Source: Clostridia bacterium
GTDB lineage: Bacteria > Bacillota > Clostridia > Oscillospirales > Oscillospiraceae
DNA length: 64,000 bases
Direction: 5' to 3'
Assembly: GCA_009929315.1 (NCBI GenBank)
Contig: SAAS01000004.1
Location: forward strand, 124,001 to 188,000
Every line of letters begins with the position of its first letter. The first letter of the stretch is position 1. The notes below the pieces were generated by a model. The model had not been told where the DNA came from, did not search any database, and saw only the letters and a program-made list of their open reading frames with translations. Made by a program: the position numbers and the translations under genes. Positions 45,319-53,757 of this stretch are shown one piece after another.

Positions 45319-46797
45319 CTAGATTTTCTTTAAGAGCCCTGTTTCCTCGTTAAACTCGTTTATCAGCTCGTCCAGCTTCTTATCAAGACCGTGAATAGAT
45401 TCCCAAGTGTGCTCAGTATCGTACCAGAGGGCGTTAATCTCCTCATAGGTCTTACCCTGCTGCTCGACCCAAGTATAATACTTGAGATTGTGGATTCTTT
45501 TTCGCTCCGCGTAAGTGAGCTCAATGAGATTATCTGTTTTCGCGCCGAGCATGTGGAGATTGTGGTCAATTGCGGCGGCCTTGTCGCTGTACTCGCCATG
45601 AGCATCGCGCAATTCCTCAACTCTGGAAACGTACATCGCCGCGGAGTCGGTCAAAACAGTCGCTACGACATCGTGCTCGGTCAGCTCATAGTATTTTGCC
45701 ATTTTTATGCAGCAAAGCACATTTGCGATACCCGATATTCCTAACCATGTAAGCTTTTCAATCAGTTCCTTTGAAAGCCCGAGCTCCTTTTCAAGGTAAA
45801 TCTGGCCCTCGGGGTCGTTGAAGAGCCGCAGGAGTCTCTGGCTGTCCTCATCGTCAATCGCAATCGCCATGTCTGTATTCTTTACGTTGTGTATCCAAGG
45901 AATATGCTTATCGCCTATACCCTCAATTCTGTGTCCGCCGAAGCCGTTATTTAAAATTGTCGGACACTGAAGAGCTTCGCCGACGCCGAGCTTAAGACTC
46001 GGATACTTTTCCTTGAGGAAATCGCCGCTTGCCATAGTTCCGGCGGAGCCGGAGGTAAAGCAGGCTCCCGCAAAACGGTCGCCCGAGCGCTTGATGCTCT
46101 CGAAAACCTCGGAGAGAGCACCGCCGGTTACCTGATAGTGCCAGAGGTAATTGCCCATTTCCTCGAACTGGTTAAAAATCATAACGTCGTCGCGGGTATT
46201 GCGAAGTTCCCAAGTCTTGTCAAAAATCTCCTTGACGTTAGACTCACAGCCAGGAGTTGCGATAACCTCGCCCGCTATTTTAGAAAGCCACTCAAAGCGC
46301 TCTCGGCTCATTTCAGCAGGGAGAATCGCAACGGAATCAACCGCAAGTAGCTTCGAGTTGAAGGCGCCGCCGCGGCAGTAGTTACCCGTGGAGGGCCAAA
46401 CAGCCTTCTGCTTTGTCGCGTCAAATTGACCCGTAACAAGTCTTGGCGCGAGGCAGCCGAAGGAAGCGCCCACCTTATGGCAGCCTGTCGGGAACCACTT
46501 TCCGGGCATACAGATTATTCTTGCCGGAACACCCGTAAGTTCCGGCGGAAGCTCGATATAATTCGGAACCTTATTATAAAGTCCGCCGGTTTCCTTCGCC
46601 TCGTTCTTCCAGCTTATACGGAAAAGGTTAAGGGGGTTAAGATCCCAAAGCCCGACATTTTTCAGTTTCTCGCGTATTCCCTCGGGAATCTTTTCGGGAT
46701 CCTTCATCTGGGCGTAGGTGGGAACTATAACATTATTTTCTCTGGCCTTGCGGATGTTGTTTTTTAAGCCTTCGGATTTAATACTTAAGTCAATCAT
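45319..46797 (-). CDS. Fold-type II PLP-dependent enzyme, substrate unknown
   Basis: A 492-residue protein of the cysteine synthase/threonine synthase superfamily. The likely Schiff-base Lys is in GCHKVGASFG, with a GNYCRGGAF loop and a GSAGTMASGDF phosphate-binding turn. The N-terminus (NNVIVPTYAQMKDPEKIPE) is unlike cysteine synthase. Databases usually call such proteins pyridoxal-5-phosphate-dependent protein subunit beta; I am not aware of a proven reaction. It lies 19 nt upstream of thrC in one operon, so the two may act in a single lyase or thiolase pathway (inference). ATG 46797 has AGGAGG upstream. Confidence 0.72.
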   Translation of the reverse strand: MIDLSIKSEGLKNNIRKARENNVIVPTYAQMKDPEKIPEGIREKLKNVGLWDLNPLNLFRISWKNEAKETGGLYNKVPNYIELPPELTGVPARIICMPGKWFPTGCHKVGASFGCLAPRLVTGQFDATKQKAVWPSTGNYCRGGAFNSKLLAVDSVAILPAEMSRERFEWLSKIAGEVIATPGCESNVKEIFDKTWELRNTRDDVMIFNQFEEMGNYLWHYQVTGGALSEVFESIKRSGDRFAGACFTSGSAGTMASGDFLKEKYPSLKLGVGEALQCPTILNNGFGGHRIEGIGDKHIPWIHNVKNTDMAIAIDDEDSQRLLRLFNDPEGQIYLEKELGLSKELIEKLTWLGISGIANVLCCIKMAKYYELTEHDVVATVLTDSAAMYVSRVEELRDAHGEYSDKAAAIDHNLHMLGAKTDNLIELTYAERKRIHNLKYYTWVEQQGKTYEEINALWYDTEHTWESIHGLDKKLDELINEFNEETGLLKKI

Positions 46798-46910
46798 TAC
46801 TATACCTCCTGATATTATATAGAAAATTTAAAAACAATCTTGTTTCTCATGGTATCATGTTCGCGCACTAAACACAATCTCAAATCGCAATTTTCGGCAT
46901 AAGCAAAGAA

Positions 46911-46937
46911 AAAGCAGCGGTTTATTTCCGCTGCTTT
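46911..46937 (-). terminator. Terminator after obg
   Basis: AAAGCAGCGG and CCGCTGCTTT pair around a 7-nt loop immediately beyond the obg stop, flanked by an A-run and a T-run. The interval 46798-46910 holds only the leader of the PLP enzyme gene and no ORF. Confidence 0.9.
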
Positions 46938-46940
46938 TTT

Positions 46941-48215
46941 TCATGACTGGTAAGAAAACTCCAGATTATACATGGAAATGACATCGCCGTCCTTAACACC
47001 CATGGCTTCCATGCGCTCAAATATTTTTGCTTCGCGTAAAATACGGTCAAAGTGCATGCGCGACTCGTAATCCGTAAAGTTGATTGTCGAAATGAGTTTC
47101 TCAAGCCACGGACCTTCAACCACCCAAACATCGTCGTACTGCTCGATTGAAACCTCTTCGGAGGTATCAATTACTATTTCAGGCTCAATATAGTCCGCCT
47201 CAAAAATCTTGATCGGCGGCAGGTTCATGAGCTTTTCGCCCACAGCCTTAATCAGCTCCTGTGTTCCCGTATGTGTAGCGGCGGACATCTCAAAAAAGTC
47301 GTAACCCAGTTCCGTGACATAATCGCGAAATTCACTGAGAAGCTCGCTGCCCTCCGGCAAAATGTCAATTTTGTTTGCAACGACTATTTGCGGTCTTTCC
47401 GCGAGTTCGTGATTGTATTCGCGAAGCTCGTTATTTATGGCTTCAAAATCCTCAATCGGGTCGCGGCCTTCACTTCCCGAAACGTCAACGACGTGTACAA
47501 GAAGGCGACAGCGGTCAACGTGGCGCAGAAAATCATGCCCTAAGCCCGCGCCCTCGCTCGCGCCCTCAATTATGCCGGGGATGTCTGCCATGACGAAGGA
47601 GCGTCCTTCCGAAATATAGACCACGCCGAGATTAGGAAAAAGCGTTGTGAAATGGTAATTTGCAATTTTGGGGTGTGCCTTTGAAACAACTGAAAGAAGT
47701 GTTGATTTTCCGACATTCGGAAAGCCGACCAATCCGACATCCGCCAAGAGCTTGAGTTCCAGCACCACCTCGCGGGCTTCACCGTTTGTTCCCGGCTTTG
47801 CAAAGCGCGGAGTTTGACGAGTCGGAGTTGCGAAATGATGGTTGCCCCAGCCTCCTCTTCCGCCCTTAACCAGAACAAAGGGCGCGCTGTCGGTCATATC
47901 CTTAATAATACCGCCTGTTTCCTTATCTCTTATAAGAGTCCCTCTCGGTACCTTGATAAAGGTGTCCCCACCGTTTTTTCCGCTGCAGCGCTTGCCCTGC
48001 CCGTTCATACCGTTCTCGGCAACATATTTGCGCTTATAACGGAAATCCATCAGCGTTGACATATTGTCATCGGATACAACGATAATGCTGCCGCCGTGAC
48101 CGCCGTCACCGCCGTCAGGTCCTCCCGCGGGAACATATTTTTCTCTGTGAAACGCAACCGCCCCGTCGCCGCCTTTGCCGGCTTTAACGGATATAGTTGC
48201 TTTGTCAATAAACAT
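46941..48215 (-). CDS. obgE: Obg GTPase
   Basis: A 424-residue protein. Residues ~1-157 are the glycine-rich Obg fold (KAGKGGDGAVAFHREKYVPAGGPDGGDGGHGG); ~158-335 the G domain (G1 GFPNVGKST, G3 DIPGI, G4 NKID, G5 SAATH); ~340-424 the OCT domain seen in many Firmicutes. It binds the 50S subunit and links growth to GTP and ppGpp. The true start is ATG 48215, with GGAGG 5 nt upstream; the longer frame from 48257 lacks one. L27 and L21 lie upstream, the classic order, but a terminator separates them here. Confidence 0.96.
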   Translation of the reverse strand: MFIDKATISVKAGKGGDGAVAFHREKYVPAGGPDGGDGGHGGSIIVVSDDNMSTLMDFRYKRKYVAENGMNGQGKRCSGKNGGDTFIKVPRGTLIRDKETGGIIKDMTDSAPFVLVKGGRGGWGNHHFATPTRQTPRFAKPGTNGEAREVVLELKLLADVGLVGFPNVGKSTLLSVVSKAHPKIANYHFTTLFPNLGVVYISEGRSFVMADIPGIIEGASEGAGLGHDFLRHVDRCRLLVHVVDVSGSEGRDPIEDFEAINNELREYNHELAERPQIVVANKIDILPEGSELLSEFRDYVTELGYDFFEMSAATHTGTQELIKAVGEKLMNLPPIKIFEADYIEPEIVIDTSEEVSIEQYDDVWVVEGPWLEKLISTINFTDYESRMHFDRILREAKIFERMEAMGVKDGDVISMYNLEFSYQS

Positions 48216-48277
48216 AAAAATCCTCCATGCACGAAAACGCACAACTAATATACCCAATTACAAATGGGAAATTCGAT

Positions 48278-48302
48278 AAAAAATGGGCGGGCATGCCGCC
48301 CA
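48278..48302 (-). terminator. Terminator between rpmA and obgE
   Basis: On the minus strand TGGGCGG and CCGCCCA pair around CATGC, followed by TTTTTTATCG, a classic form. It ends the L21-L27 transcript or attenuates obgE. Confidence 0.85.
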
Positions 48303-48314
48303 CCCATATAAAGG

Positions 48315-48578
48315 TTACTGTGCAATGTCTTCGTAGACAGAGACCTTTTTACGGTCCTTGTCCAGACGCTCGAATCTCACAATTCCGTCCTTAAGGGCGA
48401 AAAGTGTGTCATCACTGCCGCGGCTTACGTTGGTGCCGGGGTGAATTTTCGTTCCGCGCTGTCTGACAAGGATGTTGCCGGCGAGTACGAACTGTCCGTC
48501 AGCTCTTTTGGGTCCAAGACGCTTCGACTTGCTGTCGCGGCCGTTCTTAGTTGAGCCCATTCCCTTTTTATGTGCCAT
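48315..48578 (-). CDS. rpmA: 50S ribosomal protein L27
   Basis: An 87-residue L27: [30 protein letters not shown] then [19 protein letters not shown]27 reaches the peptidyl-transferase centre with its N-terminus. In most Firmicutes L27 begins with a ~9-residue leader ending in FFA that the Prp protease removes; this one starts directly at MAHKKG with GGAGGTG in front of ATG 48578. Upstream in-frame codons to 48593 have no leader-like sequence. The prp gene, usually between rplU and rpmA, is also absent: the gap is 34 nt. Confidence 0.96.
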   Translation of the reverse strand: MAHKKGMGSTKNGRDSKSKRLGPKRADGQFVLAGNILVRQRGTKIHPGTNVSRGSDDTLFALKDGIVRFERLDKDRKKVSVYEDIAQ

Positions 48579-48612
48579 GCTATACACCTCCATGTGTCAA
48601 AATTCTACGGAA

Positions 48613-48927
48613 CTAAGCGTTAATTGTACCGATTTGTACCTGAGTGTAGGGCTGTCTGTGACCCTTTGTGTTACGATAACCCTTTTTGGATTTCATCTTG
48701 AAAACGCGGACTTTCTTGTCCTTGCCGTTTTTGATAACGCTAGCCGTTACGGTTGCGCCCGCGATAACGGGAGTACCAAAATTGCTGGCATTTTCGTCAA
48801 CAACAGCGAGAACGCGGTCAAATGTAACTGTATCGCCGCTTTCGACATTAAGCTTTTCAATGAAAACTACGTCGCCCTCGGCTACACGATACTGCTTACC
48901 GCCTGTTTCGATTATTGCGTGCTTCAT
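48613..48927 (-). CDS. rplU: 50S ribosomal protein L21
   Basis: A 104-residue L21: [26 protein letters not shown], a basic mid-section and [22 protein letters not shown], the conserved rRNA-binding C-terminus. It binds 23S rRNA. I take ATG 48927, after AGGTG; the GTG at 48939 in frame is less likely. The ~85-nt leader (48928-49013) could hold the L21 autoregulatory leader known in Firmicutes, but I cannot fold it reliably. rpmA follows after 34 nt. Confidence 0.95.
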   Translation of the reverse strand: MKHAIIETGGKQYRVAEGDVVFIEKLNVESGDTVTFDRVLAVVDENASNFGTPVIAGATVTASVIKNGKDKKVRVFKMKSKKGYRNTKGHRQPYTQVQIGTINA

Positions 48928-49013
48928 AAACTCGTGCACCTGCCTCTCTTGGAGTCTCGCTTTTAGGGTGGAAACCTGTGTTTCACTTCAGACCCTCTCA
49001 ATGCGGCCTTGTT

Positions 49014-49042
49014 AGTTTATCATGCTGTTTTTGCATTGTCAA
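49014..49042 (-). promoter_or_regulatory. Promoter of rplU-rpmA
   Basis: On the minus strand TTGACA (49042-49037) and TAAACT (49019-49014) are 17 nt apart, ahead of an ~85-nt leader to the L21 start. Near-consensus vegetative promoter. Confidence 0.75.
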
Positions 49043-49091
49043 GCATAATACTTAATAATTATAGAACAAAATAGCGAAATCAAGGCTTAAT

Positions 49092-49135
49092 ATTACAGCA
49101 CTTTCCCGACCTAAATGCCGAAAAAGTGCCGTAAT
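49092..49135 (-). terminator. Stem-loop after the acyl-CoA synthetase gene
   Basis: ATTAC(A)GCACTTT and AAAGTGC(C)GTAAT pair around an 18-nt loop. It lacks a clear T-run, so termination strength is uncertain, but it separates the synthetase from the rplU promoter. Confidence 0.5.
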
Positions 49136-49166
49136 ACTCTCCTCAAATTCTCCCTGCAATCCGGAG

Positions 49167-50726
49167 TTATTCCTCCGGCGAACCAAACTGCTTTTTAATT
49201 TCCGCCAAATCTCGTTTTCCGACAGCATTTTTAGGTACACTGTCGACAAAAGTAACGTATTTCGGCACCTTAATGCTGGACAGTTCAGATTTAACGGCTT
49301 TGATAATGTCTTCTCGTGTGACAGCGGAACCCGGACCTCTGACAATCAGCACACGGCCAACCTCGCCCCACTTCGGATCGGGAACGCCGAGAATACAGGC
49401 CTCGATAACACCGGGAACAAGCATTATAACGTCTTCAATCTCCTGCGGAAAAATATTCTCGCCACCTGAGATAAACATATTCTTTTTTCTTCCGCTGATA
49501 TAGCAAAAACCGTCCTCATCGAGATAACCCATGTCGCCGGTATGCACCCAGCCGTCCTGCATGATTGCGTCAGTCGCCTCACGGTTATTCCAATATCCGG
49601 AAAACAGGAGCTTCCCTCCGAAAATAAGCTCTCCGCGCTCGCCGGGGGCAACATCGTTCCCCTCGTCATCGACAAAACGCACCTGATTAAAGGGGGCGGG
49701 GATTCCGCAGGAATTCCACTTGGCGCGCACACCTTCGATATCGGTAAGCCCGAGCGGGTGGCACATATTGTTTGGGCCGACCTCGGTCATGCCGTAGGCG
49801 TTGACCATTTTAACGCCTTTGCCCCAATAGATTTCAAGAAGTTCTTTTCCCGTTGGCGCGGCGCCCGTGACAAGGAAACGGTAGCATGAAAAATCCGTCT
49901 TCTCGAAATCGGGGTGCATCGCCATGGCCTTATACATTGTTTCAACGGAAATTCCGACCGACGGCTTTTCTTCCCTTATCGCTCTCAGAACCTTTTCGGG
50001 GTTGAAGCCGCGCATGATTATCAGTCTGCCGCCAAACATAATAAGCGGCAGGGTGAAAACATTCCAACCCGCCGTATGGAAAAGCGGAAGAGTTAAAATC
50101 GCCGTGTCATTCTCGCTTAGCTGAAAGCCCATTATATCTGCGATGGAGTTATAGAACAGTGAACGGAAGGACATCATGGCTGCTTTTGGAGTGCCTGTTG
50201 TGCCGCCCGTATGTATGAGCATCTGAATGTCTTCATAATCAAGACCGGGATCGGAAGGGGCTTCGTAGTCGGTGCTATTGATTATCTCGCTGTAACAGTA
50301 AGTATCACCCTCACAGGGTGCGTCAAGACAAACAAACTCCTGCTTAAATCCCTTCTCGCGAAGGCTTGCAATTGTATAGGCAAACTCGCCGGAATAGAAA
50401 ATAACCTTTGGCTCCTCATTTGAGATAAGGGAAAACAGCTCCTTTTCTCGGAGAAGACAGTTATAGGTGGTGATGATTATGCCTGTTTTGTAGGTAGTAA
50501 GAAACGCGTCGAAAAACGCGACTGAGTTTGTTGCGCAGAAGCCGATTCTATCGCCCTTTTTCATTCCCAGTTTTGAAGTCAGGAACCATGCGAGCCTGTC
50601 GGAACGCGTGTCCAAATCAGAATAGGTATAGCGAACGCCCGTATCATAGTCGTAAATAGCCTCATGCTTGCCCGAAAACCGCACCCGATATTTGCCCATG
50701 TTGAATAAGGTTTCTGCATCGTACAT
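49167..50726 (-). CDS. Acyl-CoA synthetase / AMP-forming ligase
   Basis: A 519-residue ANL-superfamily enzyme. Motifs in order: P-loop HTGGTTGTPKAAM, adenine-site NAYGMTEVGP, YWNN...GWVHTGDMGYLDEDGF, and C-terminal GRKKNMFISGGENIFPQEIE and the catalytic Lys region VPKNAVGKRDL. It activates a carboxylic acid to acyl-AMP and then acyl-CoA. A fatty or dicarboxylic acid is likely, but the pocket cannot be read. The ATG at 50726 follows GGGGGGAGAAACC. The 285-nt gap on its upstream side (50727-51011) is AT-rich and shows no gene. Confidence 0.9.
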   Translation of the reverse strand: MYDAETLFNMGKYRVRFSGKHEAIYDYDTGVRYTYSDLDTRSDRLAWFLTSKLGMKKGDRIGFCATNSVAFFDAFLTTYKTGIIITTYNCLLREKELFSLISNEEPKVIFYSGEFAYTIASLREKGFKQEFVCLDAPCEGDTYCYSEIINSTDYEAPSDPGLDYEDIQMLIHTGGTTGTPKAAMMSFRSLFYNSIADIMGFQLSENDTAILTLPLFHTAGWNVFTLPLIMFGGRLIIMRGFNPEKVLRAIREEKPSVGISVETMYKAMAMHPDFEKTDFSCYRFLVTGAAPTGKELLEIYWGKGVKMVNAYGMTEVGPNNMCHPLGLTDIEGVRAKWNSCGIPAPFNQVRFVDDEGNDVAPGERGELIFGGKLLFSGYWNNREATDAIMQDGWVHTGDMGYLDEDGFCYISGRKKNMFISGGENIFPQEIEDVIMLVPGVIEACILGVPDPKWGEVGRVLIVRGPGSAVTREDIIKAVKSELSSIKVPKYVTFVDSVPKNAVGKRDLAEIKKQFGSPEE

Positions 50727-51011
50727 TCCGGTTTCTCCCCCCTACGTCCTTCACATCATGAAAAACAGCTCTTTTGTTGTTGTTTTATTGTAGCTGTTTT
50801 TGATATCTGCACATTTAGCATGCGCCGAAAGAGGACATATATAACAACAATACAAACACATTTTATTACTTGTTTACTTAAAAATCAACAAATAAAAGTC
50901 CAAAAAGTGATATTTATTACTAATCGGATATATATTTTATGGAATGAATAAGAGGGGCGGACAAAATTTGTTTATTACACCGAAGAAGTTCAGACATTAA
51001 TTAAATATGGT

Positions 51012-51779
51012 TTACATAATCCACAGATATACAACTCCGAGCGCCTCACGAATAAAATAATTTACCATAAGAATGGGGTTGCTCGTGCGGGCAGCAACGC
51101 CGAGCGGAAGCGCGCCGGCAGACTCTGCGGCGCGTTTCGCCCTGTAAAGGTGATATTCACTTGATAATATCGCAACAACATTGTTCGGGTCGTTACTGTA
51201 TGTGTCAATTATCGCAAGCGAATTTGCAATATTTTCGTCAGTGGACGTGGATTTATCCTCTTTGATAATCCTTACTTCCGATATTCCGTTTTCGGTCAGC
51301 CAGCGCCGCATGCACTCCGCTTCGCTTATATCCTCGCCGGGTCCCTGACCGCCGGAAACGATTACCCTTGCTTCAGGGTAAGTTTTCAGATACTCCAGCG
51401 CTGTCGTAAGTCTGTTGTAGAGTGATAGGGAGGGCTGTGTTCCGTCCACTCCCGCGCCGAGAACTATTAAATACGGAGCTTCGGGGTTTTCGTCCGTGTG
51501 CGCCTGTCTGATAACAAGAAATTCTGCGACGGAAAAAAGTCCGAACCCGATTGCAACCAATAAGGTCAAAGCAGCTATCAATATCTTCGCTCTTTTTGCG
51601 TTTCTTCTCATATAGGCAGCCAGCGCTGCGTAAAGCGCCAGCAGCACCGCAGCCGAAAACAGAACCAAGCTGATTGTTTTGTACACAGAAAATATTCCGA
51701 GTACCAAGGCCGAGGCGATTAAGAAAAGCTCCACAGGAGCAAACCATATAATTGCTTTTCCAAAGCCATGTTTTTTCAT
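51012..51779 (-). CDS. YdcF/SanA-like membrane protein (DUF218)
   Basis: About 255 residues: three N-terminal hydrophobic helices, then a Rossmann-like DUF218 domain (YLIVLGAGVDGTQPSLSLYNRLTTALEYL, ARVIVSGGQGPGEDISEAECMRRWL, ILSSEYHLYRAKRAAE). DUF218 proteins such as ElyC and SanA act in envelope or peptidoglycan precursor metabolism, but the reaction is not firmly known. I start at ATG 51779, with GGGAG 6 nt upstream. It lies beyond an ABC-F gene and is probably in one transcript with it. Confidence 0.82.
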   Translation of the reverse strand: MKKHGFGKAIIWFAPVELFLIASALVLGIFSVYKTISLVLFSAAVLLALYAALAAYMRRNAKRAKILIAALTLLVAIGFGLFSVAEFLVIRQAHTDENPEAPYLIVLGAGVDGTQPSLSLYNRLTTALEYLKTYPEARVIVSGGQGPGEDISEAECMRRWLTENGISEVRIIKEDKSTSTDENIANSLAIIDTYSNDPNNVVAILSSEYHLYRAKRAAESAGALPLGVAARTSNPILMVNYFIREALGVVYLWIM

Positions 51780-51818
51780 GCAGCTCTCCCTTTTGCAAGG
51801 CGGCATTTAGCAAGTTTT

Positions 51819-53699
51819 TTACTCGCTCTGCTCTCCCCATTTGCTGTAAAGAGCGTCCAGCTCCCGCATAAGTTCATCTTTTTGTTGCTCAAGTTCCATC
51901 AGCTTCAGAAAATCCGCGGAGTGTTCTTCACAGAGCTCCTCCAGCTTCCTCAGCTTCTCCTCAAGCTTTTCAATTTCACGCTCCGTTTTCAGAAGCTGTT
52001 TTTCATTGAATAGCGAAGGATTCTTTTGAAAAGCTCTGCTCACTTCCGCTTTTTCGTTTTCCTTTGGCTTAGAAAACTGATTTTGTTCACTCTGACGTTT
52101 CAAATTCTCGCGATATTCTGCAAACCCGCCTCTAAAATCGGTGATTGTTCCGTTTTCCAGCGCCCAGATGCGCGTTGCGAATCTCTCGATAAAATATCTG
52201 TCGTGCGAAACAAAAAGCAAGGCTTCGCCATAGGACTCAACCGCTTCCTCAATCCACTCACGGCTCATGATGTCCAAGTGATTCGTCGGTTCGTCGAGAA
52301 TGAGGAAATTCACCTCGTCGCGCATGAGCATACAAAGGCGCAGGCGACTCTGCTCCCCTCCCGAAAGCGCGGCAACGGGCTTGAAAACGTCCTCTCCCAT
52401 GAAGCGAAAGCTTGCCAGCCTGTCTCGCGCTCCCTGCGGAGTGCATTTTTCACTGTAAAGCATGGTATCCAGCAGGTTTCTTTGCGGGTAGTCAAACTTG
52501 ATTATTTGAGGCAGATACGCGGTTTTAATTGAAGGCCCGCGCCGCAGCATGCCTTGCTCCGGTACGTCCTCACCCATAATCAGTTTAATCAGAGTTGACT
52601 TTCCCGTTCCGTTATCGCCGATGAGCGCAATCCGCTCCCCGCCCTCAATAATCAGCTCAAGGTTTGAAAACAGCGTCCGAGCACCGAAAGATTTTGTAAC
52701 GCCGTCGATTACGAGCACCTCGTCGCCTGAAAATTCGCGCTGGGCGAACTTAATTTTCATAGCTTTTTCAAGCTTTGGTCTGTCCGTCTGCCTTAAGCGC
52801 TCCATGCGCTTTTCCATCGAAAATGCGCGCTTATGGAGCTTGTCCGCCCCCATAAAAGCCCAAAGGTGCAGCTTATCCGCCGCCTCCTGAAGCTGGGAGA
52901 TTTTTGCCTGCTCTTTTTCGTATTTCTTGAGCTGCTCCTCAAAACGGTGCTGTTTTTCATCAACATAGAAGCTGTAATTTCCGCTGTAAAACTCCGCCTT
53001 GCCGTTAATTATCTCTATTGTTCGTGAAACGACACGGTCGAGAAAATAGCGGTCATGTGAAATTGCTAGAACCGTTCCGCGAAATTTGAGAAGGTACTCC
53101 TCCAGCCACTCCGTCGCTCTCAAGTCAAGATGGTTTGTCGGCTCGTCGAGAAGCAAAATGTCCGTGTCCTCAAGGATAAGACGTGCAAGATTAACACGGG
53201 TCTTTTCACCGCCCGAAAGCTCCGAAAAGAGCTGTGAGCGCATTATTTCGGATATTTCAAGGCCGTTGGCAACACGATTTCGTTCAAAATCCGCGTTGTA
53301 GCCTTGGAGCCTGTCATAATCCGCCGCGGCTTTGTCGTATTCACGCATAATGTTTTCTGTTGCGTTAGCCGACATTTGCGCTGCAAGCTCGTTCATTCTG
53401 GTTTCAAGCTCGTATATTCTCTCATGTGCTGTCCTCAGCACGGTTTCAACAGTATAGTGCTCGGGGTAAACGGGAATCTGCGAAATCAGCCCGAGCCTTT
53501 TTCCCGAGGCAATAACAACTCGCCCCTCGTCGGGAAGAATCTCGCCGGTCATTATGCGAAAAAGCGTTGTCTTTCCCGCGCCGTTTTTGCCGAGGATTCC
53601 GATTCGCTCACCGCTGTTGACGTCAAAGGTAAGTCCCTCAAGTATATTTTTATCCTGTTCAAAGGCTTTTACCAAGCCTTGCACTGAAATGTCAATCAT
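51819..53699 (-). CDS. ABC-F family ATPase with C-terminal coiled coil
   Basis: A 626-residue twin-ABC protein. First site GKNGAGKTT, LSGGEKTR, LLLDEPTNHLD; second GDNGTGKST, LSGGEQSR, LILDEPTNHLD. Between them is a charged linker (EEQLKKYEKEQAKISQLQEAADKLH). The C-terminus (~550-626) is a Glu/Lys-rich coiled coil (LEEKLRKLEELCEEHSADFLKL), as in Uup/YdiF-type ABC-F proteins, which may touch rRNA. It acts on translation. Unlike the paralogue at 3.3-4.8 kb it has this C-terminal coil. ATG 53699 has AGGAG upstream. Confidence 0.9.
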   Translation of the reverse strand: MIDISVQGLVKAFEQDKNILEGLTFDVNSGERIGILGKNGAGKTTLFRIMTGEILPDEGRVVIASGKRLGLISQIPVYPEHYTVETVLRTAHERIYELETRMNELAAQMSANATENIMREYDKAAADYDRLQGYNADFERNRVANGLEISEIMRSQLFSELSGGEKTRVNLARLILEDTDILLLDEPTNHLDLRATEWLEEYLLKFRGTVLAISHDRYFLDRVVSRTIEIINGKAEFYSGNYSFYVDEKQHRFEEQLKKYEKEQAKISQLQEAADKLHLWAFMGADKLHKRAFSMEKRMERLRQTDRPKLEKAMKIKFAQREFSGDEVLVIDGVTKSFGARTLFSNLELIIEGGERIALIGDNGTGKSTLIKLIMGEDVPEQGMLRRGPSIKTAYLPQIIKFDYPQRNLLDTMLYSEKCTPQGARDRLASFRFMGEDVFKPVAALSGGEQSRLRLCMLMRDEVNFLILDEPTNHLDIMSREWIEEAVESYGEALLFVSHDRYFIERFATRIWALENGTITDFRGGFAEYRENLKRQSEQNQFSKPKENEKAEVSRAFQKNPSLFNEKQLLKTEREIEKLEEKLRKLEELCEEHSADFLKLMELEQQKDELMRELDALYSKWGEQSE

Positions 53700-53757
53700 T
53701 TTTTTCTCCTGAATCTCATAAAGCAGGGGGCATTAAGGCATGTTTATCCGCGATAGA

